A stretch of DNA of 64,000 bases from Glandiceps talaboti (GCF_964340395.1 NC_135560.1:11065098-11129097), one strand, 5' to 3'; counted from the stretch's first letter, positions 9,887 to 23,708 are shown. The notes: generated by a model not told the origin, from the letters alone. Numbers and translations are program-made.

Positions 9887-12800
9887 ATGGACGAAACAAT
9901 CAGATTACCCACTCCAGTCCATTGTGACAACGGCTCAAATAGAAAGGTAATATCCATATTTATTGAATTATTATGTACTAGTGCGTGCATGTGATTATGT
10001 GTTTTGACGTAGTCCCTCTTTTGGGTAATTTTGACCAGTTTAAAGAAAAGACCAACATGTAGATGAGCTCTATTGTTTTTTAGGATCCCAGTTAGCAGAT
10101 AAAGTCATATATAATCACCCCCGATAGCCCACATACCAAAACGTTATTACCAGTGCCTGTGGTAACACCTGCTTTTGAACTTTGCTCGAACTTTATTCCG
10201 TTTTTCTAACGTAATCACAAATCATTTTAGTGTGGAGTTTGGACACCCATTTACTGTAGTTTATCAACGCAGTATCTAGGTTGCACGTAAGTAGTTAAAA
10301 AAAATAGTGACGTTTTTTTTGACTATTTTAACCGACTTCTGATGCCCCCCACACTTTGTGCATTCGGTTGCAAAACGCTTGTCGATAATCACCAACAAGC
10401 TTGTATTTCAACAGTTCTTCAACAGACCATGTCATGGCTTCGTGGCGTTGAAGTGTTTGACTTGCACGTAATGAAATACAAAAACGTGTATACAAGAATA
10501 CAGTCTGAAGACACGGCTACTGTGTAAACGTAACTTTTCAATGTACAGACACAGACTAAACAAACCAATATCTGTTTCAGACACCATTCTTTATGGGATT
10601 TTTTTTTTTAATTTTTCGTCTGTGTTTTCAATTTACAGGTTAAAGAGCGGCTAAAAGCAAGAAGAAGGTTGTTGACAAGTATGAGTATTGACCCACCACC
10701 CCAAGTAAACACAGGGGTCACAGCACCATTCGGTCTACCCCCACAGAATAAGCGACTCAAGGGAAACGTACATAGGGTGAGCGTACGATCAAATGAATTA
10801 AGTTCAATTGCCCGGCCATTGTTACCGACGTTTTCCGTGGATCGGACCAACAAAGTCGAAGAAAATGCCATTCAGGTTAACGCGATAGCACCTGTTTGTA
10901 ATCTACATGACAGCGAAATGTACATTACGTCGTCAATCTAATCTCCCCCTTCAACAATCAGTAGGTGTCGTCAGTTCAGTCTGTTCTTAGATACGAGATA
11001 CACTACTAATTGAAACGCTTCTCTGTAGCAACGGTTGCATTTCTCGCATTCAAAACATGCCAAGATTACTAAGCCTTATCAACGTGGTTTACTGCTTAGT
11101 AATCTATGCCTCTAGATACTCACTCAAAAGTCGAAAGCACACTAAACAATTCGCAATTAATCCTTTCGGAAGTCTAGGATGGCCCAAAAGTATTCTGTTT
11201 GAAATTGTTGACATACATCAAATAGTACCTACAGCACAGCAAAATTCCATTGTAATACATCATTTTTTATCCCGGGGAGGTACTAAATTCTAAACGCTCC
11301 CCAGAAATATCTCGAGTATACACTCTGCACTATACTTGCTGAGCTTTGCTTATGATTTACACACATCATATCACATTAGGCGCGCGCACGCGCACACACA
11401 CATGTCCGTATAGCTTGTACGTATATGACTTGTTATTGTCATAGAAACGCTTGGCTATCTGTCAATCTTGCTCCGTCTATGTAGCGATATGCATGTAAAA
11501 TTGTATGTTATTATCTAACACCACAGTAGATGTCACTGTCAGAGTGGTCTGCGCTTACATGTAAAGCCAGTGTCAGTGGAAATGTATACAGATGTCAAGT
11601 TATTTCATAATATCAGATGATTGAACATGAAATTACCTTTGTAACCCTTTAAAAGCCGACATCCTATTTTAGAATGTAATTACACAGACATACTAGAAAC
11701 CAAGTCCTTTTTAAGGGTTACTGTTATATTTACATTAATTTTGTGCATAACTATACAAATATGTACATGAAATTACTTTTTAAAAAATTCCATGAAACTA
11801 TCCCATTCTAGTTCTTGTTAAATATAGTACGATACAATTCTGGCTGTTGGGTAGAAATATTTTCAGGGGTGTACTTTGTGAAGTTTTGAAGAATAGAATA
11901 CGTCATCTTAATTTAACTCGTAGTAATTATGTCAAAGTCGAGCATGGAATATTCCATCTTTTTGACGTCATCGTGATTATATGAGTCATGCGTGGAATAC
12001 ATTTTCTTGACGTCACCGTAATTATATACCAAAGTCATGTATGGAATGCGTCATCCGTTTTGACATTATCGTAATTACAACATAATCATTCATGGAATAC
12101 ACCAACTTACGTCATTGTAATAAGGCTAGTGAAAGTAGCTTGTAAAGCTTTTCAACAGGGCAATATGCTTGACTGTGAAAACACAGTCTGTTCAATTCGT
12201 TCCAAGGCTACACAGTTTCTATAGCCAAATATAGCGTTTCAAACTGTCGCTGTTGTCAACTCTGAATACGGAGACAATATTTCAAAAGTTCACACATCTA
12301 CTTTAAATGTAGCAAGGCCACCTCAATAGCTGTAATCTAAATTCAATTTCAGACGCAGCAACTACTGAAATTAAAAGAATCTAGCTGGAAAGAGTGGTAT
12401 AATTCAAATCCATTGGACTGGAAAGGAAAGCAAACAGACACCGAGAAACAGTTTATACCAATTACTACTAAAGTTAATTTTGCTTTGTCAAGATCCGTTG
12501 ACGCCGAAAGAAGCAGTAGTATTCCACCTCTTAAGAAACGCGGAAGACTGCACACTTTGTCGCTTCAGGAAGACGAAGAAAAGGTAATCACTGAATTCGA
12601 AAAGACGGGCGAAAAAGCCGATCATGCAAAGAACCGCCGAGGGAAGGTTTCTTCTCTTCCACCGATAAAGTCTCATGACTACTACTCAAAAGAAAATAAA
12701 CCTCTAACAAAACTGAACACCCACTCAAATAGTGACGTTAAGACAAACAGTGCCTTTCAGGCACAAGAACTACTGAGAACGAAAGAACCTGCTGCAGATG

Positions 12801-13114
12801 GCCATGGCCGAGTGCAACCTTGTGGTTATGATCATGACCGCAAGCGACCAGTTAATTTGAGGAACATGGATAAACCTGAAATGAAGCCAGGAGTCGCATA
12901 CAGGTATAAACTGGCTCCAGTGATTAAGGATACCCACTGGAAGAACCAAAATTATTATAGAAATAGAAATGAACAGTTAGCCCATGCGTTACACGTAAGA
13001 AGTTCTGAACTGATACCATGGGGGCGGCCTACTAGTAACGAGATTAATAGAGGTAGCGAAACCGACCTTTCTCGTAGACAAGCAAACTTGCTACCCATGA
13101 ACCGTAGAGAGTAA
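9887..13114 (+). CDS. Uncharacterised basic protein, three coding exons, 319 residues
   Basis: Exons are 9887-9946, 10639-10776 and 12353-13114. All splice sites are GT-AG and all introns are phase 0. The start ATG at 9887 opens a 20-codon exon that joins in frame to VKERLKARRRLL. I do not recognise the family. Visible features are a Lys/Arg-rich N-terminal stretch, a Trp-rich patch (WKEWYNSNPLDWK, about residues 78-90), a long low-complexity charged middle that is probably disordered, and a C-terminal block rich in Tyr, Trp, His and Asn (YRYKLAPVIKDTHWKNQNYY, then LIPWGRP). There is no signal peptide, membrane helix or enzyme motif. The 762-base last exon, open throughout, with both junctions in frame, supports a real gene. 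Sequence of this character resembles some cytoskeletal or ciliary linker proteins, but that is only an impression. Confidence 0.72.
11890..12125 (+). repeat. Minisatellite with CRE-like motifs, intron 2 of second gene
   Basis: About five diverged units with a period of 45-53 bp. Recurrent blocks are CATGGAATAC, a TGACGTCA-like core and CGTAATTAT. Perfect TGACGTCA occurs at two positions (about 11963 and 12008), with degraded versions (TACGTCAT, TGACATTA) in the other units. TGACGTCA is the consensus site of CREB/ATF factors. Confidence 0.7.
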
Positions 13115-14534
13115 TACAACGCCCATGTTTGTAATCTTTTCTAATGAGATCAAGAAAGTCATGAATTCTGTTCCACTATGAGATACTCATAAGATGTGGT
13201 GGGGTTGCCACATACGTACTATGTATAGGGTATGGTGGGATGGCCACCTACATATTCAGTTGTTTACTTTCTTTCCCTGGCTTATTAAATATGTAAAGAG
13301 TAATTTCTAGTCTTCTGTTCAGACTGAATAGTCACTCTCTTTATCGGCTGACCAAAGATACCGCCCATTCTACCAAATCCCCAATCTAAATGAAAACATT
13401 TGTAACTTTACAATTACCAAGGTATCAGTTACACTGACACTTTACCTTGCATGGTAAGTTTTATAATCGTATGCTGATAAGTTGTAAGGGTGCCATCAGT
13501 CCGTAAGGAGATTGATGTCAATATTCAGTCGGAAGAGAAGACAAGAAGCTGCTCTATACATATGAAGTAAGCCTGGGAAAGAAAGTAAAGAACAGAAAAA
13601 ACATTTTTATTTCACCACCACAAAAAAAAAACATTGACCACTTGCTCGCTGCTCCCAGTGATTGTGCGTGTATGTATGATGTATATGTGGGGTGGTCTCA
13701 TTGTACACTGATATGTATGATATGTTGGTAGAGAATTATAGGCCTACACCATTTGTTCACTCCAGGGTTCAATATCAGTGAAATTGTCTTTATGTTAATA
13801 TCAGTAATATGATATATAATAATGTATATTTCATATAGTCTTGTCACATATTCATATGCCATTAGTATATTGAAATAAACCAAGTTGAATCTAGATCTAT
13901 CTCACAGATCAGGAAAAGTCTACTGTGATATTTGTCTAATTACTTATTGGTTGGTTTCACGGGTTTGTATTCTGAAAGGAGCACCATTAACAATGCATTT
14001 CTAGAACTAGCTCTGGCCTTTTCCCTTCAAATAATATAAAATACACGACAACTCCCACCTTGATTACACTCTATAATCACCATAACGATAACCATGATAA
14101 TGGGTAAACATCGTAAACAGAATAATTTTGGTCGAGTAATGCTTTCGTGAGAGTGTGCTATGACATCAGTAAATATACGTGTAAAAGCCTCCGTTTTTCC
14201 GGCGGTTACAATGTTTACTTACCGGATTGAATTTCACCTTGTAGACCCACGCTTCTTATAAACATACTAAGCAATTTTTGTACTCAATTACTAGTGATGA
14301 TGATATGAAGAATGGTCTTTTTAAAATTCATGTAACATATCTTACAAATACATGTTTTCTTTAAACCTTTCTTCATACCAGGAAGTTTAATCATTTTCGC
14401 TATTTTTTTTCCAACTTTACATATTTACTCATAACTTTTATCCTTGTGAACATGTTACTAAAATGAGAATAGAAACACAACGCACATGCCTATGTATTTC
14501 CTTAACTGACTGCTTAGAGCCTTTATCATCTTTG
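13115..14534. other. Downstream flank of second gene
   Basis: Probably starts with the 3' UTR: an ATTAAA lies at 13284 and an AATAAA at 13874. No other gene or repeat is evident. Confidence 0.45.
13874..13879 (+). terminator. Candidate polyadenylation signal for second gene
   Basis: Canonical AATAAA about 760 bases after the stop codon. ATTAAA at 13284-13289 is a nearer alternative. Confidence 0.25.
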
Positions 14535-14632
14535 GAAATCACTAGAATTGTGGCCTTGGTTGGGTGTCAGGGAATTGAAGGGATGGATCACTAGAATTGT
14601 GGCCTGGTTGAATGTCAGAGATTTGAAGGGAT
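14535..14632 (+). repeat. Two-copy tandem repeat, ~50-bp unit
   Basis: The phrase ATCACTAGAATTGTGGCC occurs twice. Each copy is followed by a TTGG/TGG tract, TGTCAG and TTGAAGGGAT, with only a few differences, so this is a recent tandem duplication. Confidence 0.75.
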
Positions 14633-15483
14633 AAATTAGTGACTAACAGAAAGAAACCTTGTGATATTTGAAACCTAATAGCATACTGAATACATGGAGT
14701 GAAAAAAAACCATTTCATCTTTATATTAGTATACGAATCACATAATCATGTATTTCAATATTACTTCTTGTGATGACATTAACTTTCCAGTCAAATTTAA
14801 TTAAAAATTTTGTTCAAGTTAATGTCGTACGAAGTATTTCAGAAAAGTACACGAACCAATTTACTTCAACACGCACAATAAAGCTTACACCGCACCGAAC
14901 TGCATTCTGAAAACAGATTACCGAGTTATCCATCATGCACCAGTCCGTCAGTGGAAGATTCCACTATATTTAAATCACGTATCAAAACGAACATTGCAGT
15001 ACCTCAGAAGTCTTGCCGGAAATGATTATTCTCACCGTGTGGCCATCGTTACGCTGTCTTGGTTTCTATTTCAGTAAATTACATGGTCCTTGTAAAATTA
15101 AAGGTGAAATGAGTGGCTAGGGCACGAGGTTTTAGACAAGAAACAGTAATTTTTGCGATATAAGGAGGTTGTTGTCACCTTGTTATCGATCAAGTAGAAC
15201 TCAATACGTCAGCTTTGAATTGCCACCTACGTCAAGACTTCCAGCAAAGTGTCATCATTGTTTTAGGCAAATAGATGCTACAATCAGTCGACAGGTTTAA
15301 AATAACTGTGTGATTATCGGTTGCTGCACGTATGATGCTGATGAGTTGGTTGTATACCAGGCCTGGCAGCTCATGTAAATTTAACTCGTTGGGATCTAAC
15401 TAAGGGGCAGTAAAGCAATTACTACTTGTAGTTCGATATGTCCAGACTACCAAAGAGGTATAATTAAAGCTTCACAGTCTGTA
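14633..15483. other. Non-coding, nothing recognised
   Basis: AT-rich sequence with no long reading frame, tandem array or inverted repeat that I could see. Confidence 0.5.
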
Positions 15484-17395
15484 AGGCCAAATGAAAAAAG
15501 TTGTTTGGTTCCGGTTACCCGACCCCACCTAGTTTTTCATGCCGACGCTAAACTTTTTTTTTTTACATCATCAACTTACAAGATGATATAAAACTATTCT
15601 TCCAATCTGTAATGGCTGTACATCTGATAGGAAGAAATAAACAACACAGAGACCATTTGGAAAACAATGGAAAACCTGAACTAGACACACTCACACATGA
15701 AAAAATATGATAAAATAAAATAAAAAATCTACCTAACCCACATATTTTAAAATTGAATGTAATCGAAACTACACAATTTTTTTTAACGCCTAACTTTCGG
15801 CTATGTCACTCATGCGCTATATGTTCAAAAGAATTGTACAAAACATACATAATTGGCGAAAAAATACATTTTCTCAAAGGAGATGGGAAAACCAAACCTA
15901 CGTCTGTCGCGCCGATCCTATTAAATTTTACAGCGCTATCGTGTCGACTCGAACAACAGCTATGTTGTCCTCTCAAAAGCGGCTTGCAAAATACATAAGA
16001 TACTTGGCAATATGTAAACGAGAGTCTCTTGCTTCAACTAACTACCTTGCAATCTGACCATGTTCAATTATTTCCACGATGTTATTAACCTTGACCCAGG
16101 TACGCTTCCAAACAGAATCACTCCTCCCCTCTCATTGAAATACACCATTAACATAGTATTGTGTATTCTGACCATTTTCAGATATATATTACTCAATTAC
16201 TTTGTGTCGTCTAGAATTGTTCAAGTACAAAACAAAACAAAATTATTTTGACATTAGAGTTTTAAAAAGATTCTATGTATATTAATAAACATGCTAAAGT
16301 AAGTGAAATAAGATTTACTCAAAGTTACTCAAAAGTACGGAACACAAAAACAAATATTGAAAGTGGATGTTCTCAGCAAACCCCAGCACATAAAACTTTA
16401 TCTTTTGGCCAGTTCACAAAACATCACACGGTCATTAAAAATCATATCATAAAAAGCATATTAAAAACCCGTTTGCCATAGTTTGCTATTTGCAAGTCTT
16501 TCAAATGTTGTTCCCTCAAAATGTGTAACAAGTGTATAAAATCTATAGTAGTTGTAAATTTCGCCTCTTGCTTCCAAAGATGTAAATTTCTTTTAAGTTA
16601 ATATAAGTACATTTTCAATGATTCTAGTTTGTTAATTCCAATTTATGACGATTGTAGTGTACGACGCATAGAATAACTGCACAAGTTAGTCATATGGCCA
16701 TCAAATAAGTTTGCAATGTTGATGGGTTCACAGACCTTTTTTTGGTTATCTGTGATTGATTATATCACTACAAGCTAGGTAAATAGGCAAGCAACTGCAT
16801 AGTTAGAATAGAGTCCCCAGAGTGCATATTTCCAAAGCTCCCGCTGGAATTACTTTCAGTTTGTAATCACAGTTGACCACAATTAAATGTTCGTTTGTAT
16901 GTTGAAGGCACTAACTGCCAATTGGGGTGGGTCTTTCTTTGCGAGTTATGACAATTTTCAAATCAAAGTCTTTTGAAATCAGTGTAAATGGAAAGGGGAG
17001 TGCATTATGTCATTTGCTAGATATTTGAGCCCGTACGTATGTGAAGGCTTGAAGCTGCCGCCATTTCTATCACTGTTAATACTAATACTTTCCTCTGTGG
17101 CAAACTGTAGAGTATACCCACCTTTAGTAGTGCGTATGATCAAAATCTGAAAGGTAAACTTTCCCGATGTAAGTTATGTATCCACTATTTATGTTCAGTG
17201 CTTTTCATCTTTATGTTATTTGGGAGCCCATTTTCCCTCAATTTATATAACAGGGGAGACGACGAACAACCAAATGCCGATTTCACTCAGTATATTGATG
17301 CGTTTTCACGCTCGCCCTTTCGGCAAGATGAATCATTAAATTTTAAGTACATTATATATAAATAAGAGAACCTCGAGGCGTGACAATAGTAGTAC
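15484..17395 (+). repeat. Diverged tandem duplication, left copy
   Basis: Starts GGCCAAATGAAAAAAG, then a GGTTACCCGACCCC block and a T-run, as the right copy does at 17641. From about 16655 to the end the two copies align continuously. Shared blocks include ACAAGTTAGTCA, AAATAAGTTTGCAATGT, CTTTCAGTTTGTAATC, TAAATGTTCGTTTGTAT and CCCTTTCGGC / GCCTTTCGGC. The left copy has roughly 0.9 kb more between the T-run and the aligned part, from insertion here or deletion in the other copy. Two short overlapping open frames (15753-15998, 15803-16057) lie in that extra stretch and have no recognisable domain. Confidence 0.7.
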
Positions 17396-17432
17396 TTAAG
17401 TTGTTCCACCTCGTAATTTGGTTAATTGTGTC

Positions 17433-17546
<114 letters not shown>

Positions 17547-17640
17547 ATCCTCACTGAAATACAGCCGCAGGATACACTACATTGGCCACGTTAGACTGTG
17601 GAATTACATATCATTTTTTAAATACACAAACGTACTATAA

Positions 17641-18690
17641 GGCCAAATACAAAAATAGTATATTTTTATTTTCTGGTAACCCGGCTGACCCTATATTAAG
17701 CCCCGACCCTAAAACTTTTTTTTTTTAAATTTCTGATTTAAGAGCCTCTGTAATCCTTTATCGAGTGAGATGAGAAGTCAATGAAACGAATACACACAAA
17801 AGTACCAGGCATATTCAAACTATTTGCTATTACATTAATAAAACGAAATAGCTACATCCTACCCCTCTCCCCATACGTGCAACATTAATTCCAAAACGTT
17901 GAAATCTTTGTTTACGGTTATAGTGTACAACTGAGTATAAAATAACTACGTAACACAAGTTAGTCACATGTCCATTAAATAAGTTTGCAATGTAGATCGG
18001 TTGACATACCTTTTTTTCTTGTCTGTGATTGGTTATTTCACAGAAAGCTATGTAAATAGGCAAACAGTCACAGTTAGAATAGCGTTCTTGAGCGCATATT
18101 TATAGGGCTATCGCTGGAACTACTTTCAGTTTGTAATCTTTGTTGACCACGATTAAATGTTCGTTTGTATATTGAAGGTACTGACTGCCAATTGGGAGTG
18201 GGTCTTTTTTGACGAATAATGGCAATTTTAAAGTTAAAGTCTCTGTTGTACCATAGATCCTACATTCGTGTAGGACCTAAGGTTGAACGGAATGGGGAGT
18301 AGACTATGTCGTGTGCTATATAGCTTGACTCCGTATTTGACGCCTCCCTGTCTTCTCTGTGATGATGCTTTAACTTCAAACTATAGCTCATGCCCTGTCT
18401 TCCTCGATCTGATCAAACTCTGAAGAATAGCTTCATCATTTAAATTACGTTCCTTCATTTTCTCCTTTGATGTCTCGTCTGCCTGGCCGCTTATGTTTTT
18501 TGGGTGTCCGCCGTTCCCCCAGTCTAAATAATAGACGAAACTGCGAACATTCAAAAACCCATTAACCCAGAGTTCATTCAGTATATTCGTGCGCTTCCAC
18601 CCTCGGCCTTTCGGCGAGAAAAATTACAGTTTTATACATATCTATAAGAAGAGAACCCCAAGCAAGGCGTGACAGTGGATGATAGGAACC
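17641..18690 (+). repeat. Diverged tandem duplication, right copy
   Basis: Direct-orientation counterpart of 15484-17395. It starts GGCCAAATACAAAAAT with a CCCGGCTGACCC block and a T-run; the aligned body runs from about 17921 to 18690 and ends with GAGAACC...GGCGTGACA, as the left copy does. Divergence is substantial but the order of blocks is kept. No coding potential is visible in either copy. Confidence 0.7.
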
Positions 18691-18842
18691 GTATACTACA
18701 TGCATGTACAAAATTGATATTGAAGACAGCGTTTTGCAACACAGAGGACAGATTGGGTCATTTGCATAATAATTTAAGCGAATACGTTAGAAAGTAAACT
18801 GCCGGTGTCGACGTCGTATTATTACAGTAGTCGGAGGGGAGT

Positions 18843-18857
18843 GGGGGGGGGGGGGGG
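18843..18857 (+). repeat. Poly-G tract (15 G)
   Basis: Run of 15 G residues just after the duplicated segment. Confidence 0.85.
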
Positions 18858-19855
18858 CAAGTCAACTCCAGAGTAGGGCCTTCGAACAGACTTATTCATG
18901 CCAACTATAAAATATGCTATGTACGTTAAGAGAAGAGTATATCTGAGACGTACTTGCACTAGCTTTAGTGGAGTAATATTTATTCCGTAAGACAATCAAT
19001 ATATTGACTGAAAATTGTTCAAATACGCTGTACATGTTGATTAGGGGTTGGTTTTATCAATAAGTAGTACAGTATCAGGTTGAAATCGTGATTGGTTTGG
19101 GTCGCTGGTTTTGGGGTGCGGACTCAAAAATCAATTTCATTGGATTTATTGTACCGTACTATGTTTATAGCTACATAAATATATTTATCCACAGGTGATT
19201 CAATACTGTCCAGGGTCTACAATTTTTTTAAAACAAACACGTTTCAGTACAAATTTACATTTTGTCCGTTGATGGACAAAATATGTAATTGTGAACTTAT
19301 ATTCGAACACACACGCTAAAAAGACAGACCGCCGGATAACATCATGTGAATACTCAAACAAGACTCACTAACACTAAGAATATGGCTTAGAAACAAGATA
19401 TTTATTGGTGTTTCTTGCGTTATCACAGTCCACGCATAACTGTAAAATACCTGAACATTTCTGATAAGATATGTGACGATCACTTTTCCCTTGCATGTTT
19501 CATGATGGTTGCGATAGTAGCCGTGTACTTCGTCCCTAATTACGATGACGTCACCGTAGCCAAGGGTCGACCATGGATTGAACAGTGTGGCCATAAAACT
19601 AGATAAATGTCAATGTCAAGGTCAAGCACAGTAATGTCAGAATTGTCAATCAGGAAATACTAGTACTCACAAATTACACGTAATCATCAAAACAGAGAAT
19701 AGGGCAATGACATCAGAGGAAAAAAACTACATATTCTGAGAGTAAAATAGATTTTAGGAGGAGATACAAGTTCGTGGGAGATATTAGCTAATCTGTTTGT
19801 TGAAATTATTGATTCTCAGTGAATAATGACGATAGCTATCTAACAGGTAGTCATG

Positions 19856-19858
<3 letters not shown>
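18858..19858. other. Non-coding, nothing recognised
   Basis: No gene seen. Overlapping short frames on both strands around 19316-19606 are mutual shadows without a domain. A single GATGACGTCACC (CRE-like) occurs near 19543. Confidence 0.45.

Positions 19859-19931
<73 letters not shown>
19859..19931. repeat. (AT)n microsatellite, about 36 units
   Basis: Perfect alternating AT; self-complementary and able to form a cruciform. Confidence 0.95.
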
Positions 19932-19936
<5 letters not shown>

Positions 19937-20956
19937 ATAGGATTGTTGATTTATAGTACATCACTAACATACATAAAAAAAATAATGACTCTAAAGTTTG
20001 TCATCATGCACTCATTCGTAGAATATTGAATAGAAATAAAAAAATATATCATATTTTCACCCAAAAAGCACCCATTTAGGGTTAACGTGAAAAAGTTAAT
20101 ATGACAAAATTAACAGAATTACATTTCTGAAAATACAGTTTTAGATAGTCATAATCTTTTGCTGCGAGTCAGTCATTTCAAACAAGGTCGTTGTTTATCT
20201 CCCATGAACATCAATCTCACCCGTTACTATAAATAAACTTGGTTGCATTGATATACAGGACATTAACTGGGCAGTTTGAATTGAACCGTAATGTAATATA
20301 AATGTAAAGCAAATATGCATTATCTTGATAGTCCTCTTGCTGAATAGCCTTTTTGACGAGATTTAGCGTAAAAGTAGCAGATAGCAAGAAACTTCAAAGT
20401 AAGCAAACCGTGCACGTACATGCAAAACATTGGCTAACAAATTATGCTTGAATTCATGTCTATCCATAGTGTTTTAAAGTTTCAACAAAATTACCGTAAG
20501 TGGCTTTACTTACAGACGTATATCACCACAGATTGTACATCATATGAATTGTAAGTTTAGCGACTGGCAATATTGATAGCAAGAAGACGCTACAGTATAT
20601 ATTTCATTGTATTCCATAATTGTTGTTTCATTACTTCATAACATGAAAATTACGACCATTAGTCTAATTCAATTAACTCTACGTTAGTATTTTATCGTTC
20701 AAAGACAGTCTGTATTGATGTATTGAAATCTATTGAAATCACTGGCACCAATTTGTTGCTGTTTGAAAAAGACTCCAAATAACATTTGTGGGCTTTAAAT
20801 GAGAAATGTATCATGTGTCACTCATGTTATACTAGATGTACAACACCGTGTATGACATGCAACACAGTTGTACACTCCGTATCCATAGTAATGTATATAG
20901 AGACACGAAACGCACATACTTACATGCACTCATCCGTACCTACCTATCTATCTTGT
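19932..20956. other. Non-coding, nothing recognised
   Basis: AT-rich sequence up to the ACAT array. No supported gene or RNA. Confidence 0.45.
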
Positions 20957-21265
20957 ACATACATACATACATACATACATACATACATACATACATACAA
21001 ACATACATACATACATACATACATACATACATACATACATACATACATACATACATACATACATACATACATACAAACATACATACATACATACATACAT
21101 ACATACATACATACATACATACATACATACATACATACATACATACATGCACACACACACATATACATACATACATACATACATACATGCACACACACAC
21201 ACACATACATACATACATACATACACACATACATACATACATACATACATACATACATACATACA

Positions 21266-21295
<30 letters not shown>
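20957..21295 (+). repeat. (ACAT)n array with (AC)n interruptions
   Basis: About 340 bp of ACAT units, with two inner ACAC stretches near 21150 and 21190. It is followed by a short ACAG-type tail to about 21340. Open frames running through it on both strands are repeat artefacts (His-Thr-Tyr-Ile or Met-Tyr-Val-Cys repeats). Confidence 0.95.
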
Positions 21296-21296
<1 letters not shown>

Positions 21297-21340
21297 TACA
21301 TGGACAGACAGACAGACATACAGACAGACACAGACTGACA

Positions 21341-23708
21341 CAAATAATCTAAATTCATTCCCATTGTCCTACTGATCAATGGAATGCACAAGTGTGTGGA
21401 ATTAATCATCGGTAAAACTTTACCCTAGTTTAAAAATGTCACCACATTTCCTTTTAGAATAAACGGTTCATTTCTTCTGTCATAGCAGCCAACATTCTCG
21501 TCCATTTGATGAAAGGAATTCACCGACACATCCCTTGCCCTGCATGTGTTGTAGGACATTCACTTGCAATGCTATGGTGACAGCGCTTGCATGTGAATTT
21601 TAATTATGGATGATCAGAGGTCGTTCTTCCATTCACTAGTTGTCATAAGTCGCCGAGTCAAGTAAGCGAATTCTCTACAGGAATAAATATGCATTTCCAA
21701 TAATAACATTGCATAGTTTTTAGAAAGTTGGAAACTTGATTAAGCTTGATTATAGTAGCGACTGTTCTTATCCTAAGAATCACAATGCAATTATTATGTT
21801 CTTTCATTTGATTTAAAAAGCTATAGAAGACGCATTAATTTGTGTTTTCTTTTATAAGAGGAATCAATGTCATTACCAAGAATAGCTTGGTTAACTTATA
21901 GTTGCCGTGGTAACAACGCTTTGTTGATGCGAATCAACACCAACAGATATTTAAGCCTGAAAGTGCATGCAGTTCTTAACTTCATCGTTGATTGCGTGAT
22001 CCACATCCAACTTCCGGAGCATGAATTCAAATACATGTGGACAAATTACGTTTGTCAATCATGGTTTCTGTCTAAACAATTAATAATACGTAAAGTTTCA
22101 TCGAAACACGTTAAAGTACAATAAACTATATCTTGTTAAATGTCATTTATGATGAATTAGACAATGCAAATGCACAGCATTGTGCTCGTCAAGTTCAACG
22201 GCTCACATCGCTTTGAATGTAACTTCAATGGGTCAACCACCTCTCCCGCAACCGGTGATACTACATGTAATTATCAATGGCACTTTCTTCAATACACAAT
22301 GATCTGACTCTAGCCAACGACTTAGAAATATTGTCGGCATTTTTTAGGAAGCTAAGCGGTCTAATGTAAAAATGCAACCCGGATGGATGATTTCCAATGA
22401 ATGAAATCATACTGAGGCGCGAGAAGGCGCCCTGGGTTGGTCACTCCAGGGAGTCTAATAAGTTTTTTCCGTAAAATACACCGATGGTGCACATAGAAAA
22501 TCGTGGGTTCTTGCTCAATAGGTAAGTGTGTACAATGGTATCAAACTTGAAGCTGGGTGGGGGGGGGGGGGTCGGTTCGTATTTACAAAGCGTAGACAAT
22601 CATGGCAATCATGAATGTCGTACGTGGTGTAGTTTTATTTTAAATTCAATAAGTTAACCTTCTAGAGTGTCACTACAAGGGGTATTGCATTTAATTTGAT
22701 GCAATGATGGTATCTTAGTGGTTACTCGTATTTCAATTTGGCATATCTATACATTGTGTGTATTATTCCAAACCAGAACTTGTATCGGGTCTAGCAATCG
22801 GTAGAACTCCCACCAGGTATATATTACAATTTTATACAAAGGTAACATTATGACGTAATTTGTACGTATACCAACAATTTGAAAAAAACGCTACAGTTTC
22901 GGTAGCTAAATCTCTGTATACGGTGCATATCCAGCCATTTCTTTGAGACTGTGTCAATGCTGGTTAGTGTCTAAACACATTTTAAAGTGTGATTTGTAAG
23001 CCTCACTTTTTTGCGTTTTTTGCACACTCAGACTTTACCCAAAATGGGACCCGGGACAGCATATGGCTCTTTAATTATTCGTATACTGCTACATGAACTT
23101 TCTGATAAACAACAGCAGTAATGTTTGATCTCAACATGTATTGTAGGCATATATGTTGTATTCTCAGTTCAGCAGTTAACTTAAATACATGCTAGTATGT
23201 TACTTTTGGAGCTAGAAGGACATAAATCGATAAAAAAAGTATTATTTTCAGATTATGTTCTGAAATATAAACATTTGGTGTGTTCACATTAAGAGACAGA
23301 GATGAAGGTAGTGGCTATGATTACCCATATCTAGTCATGAAATAAATGGGGGAAAAATGGTTCTTTGTCATTGAGAAAGACGACGGTATAATCTGAATGG
23401 TAATCGAATAATATTATGATAAATAACATTCATAGAGGACACAATTCCGTCACCTAGGAACTAGAGTACACAGAGTTTACATTTTCTATTTCATATTCAT
23501 TCCCAGTGTATCAATAATTAATTGCGTGACGACTTATGTTGAATTTCAATCAATTGTATGTTTTGTTATTGCACAGAATGAAACTTGACAGTAGATGAAG
23601 AATGTCAAATAGATTTAATTAATCAGCGCATCTCATTACATATAGAGTACTCTTGGGTATATTTTTATCTCACGAGTCTGTTTTCGAATGTGTGTTCTAT
23701 TTCATGCC
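21341..23708. other. Non-coding, one poly-G tract
   Basis: No supported gene. A run of 13 G lies at 22559-22571. The 85-codon frame at 21867-22124 has no recognisable domain and no splice support. Confidence 0.45.

Noticed and set aside
10342-10527. Open frame between exons 1 and 2 of the second gene
   Set aside because: No convincing splice sites, and exon 1 joins exon 2 in phase 0 without it.
12349-12676. Minus-strand frames opposite exon 3 of the second gene
   Set aside because: Shadow frames of the coding exon on the other strand.
20836-21375. Long open frames on both strands through the ACAT array
   Set aside because: They translate to HTYI or MYVC repeats in all frames, a consequence of a stop-free 4-bp repeat. 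The same holds for the arrays at 23.7, 24.7, 26.8, 52.0, 56.9 and 63.3 kb.
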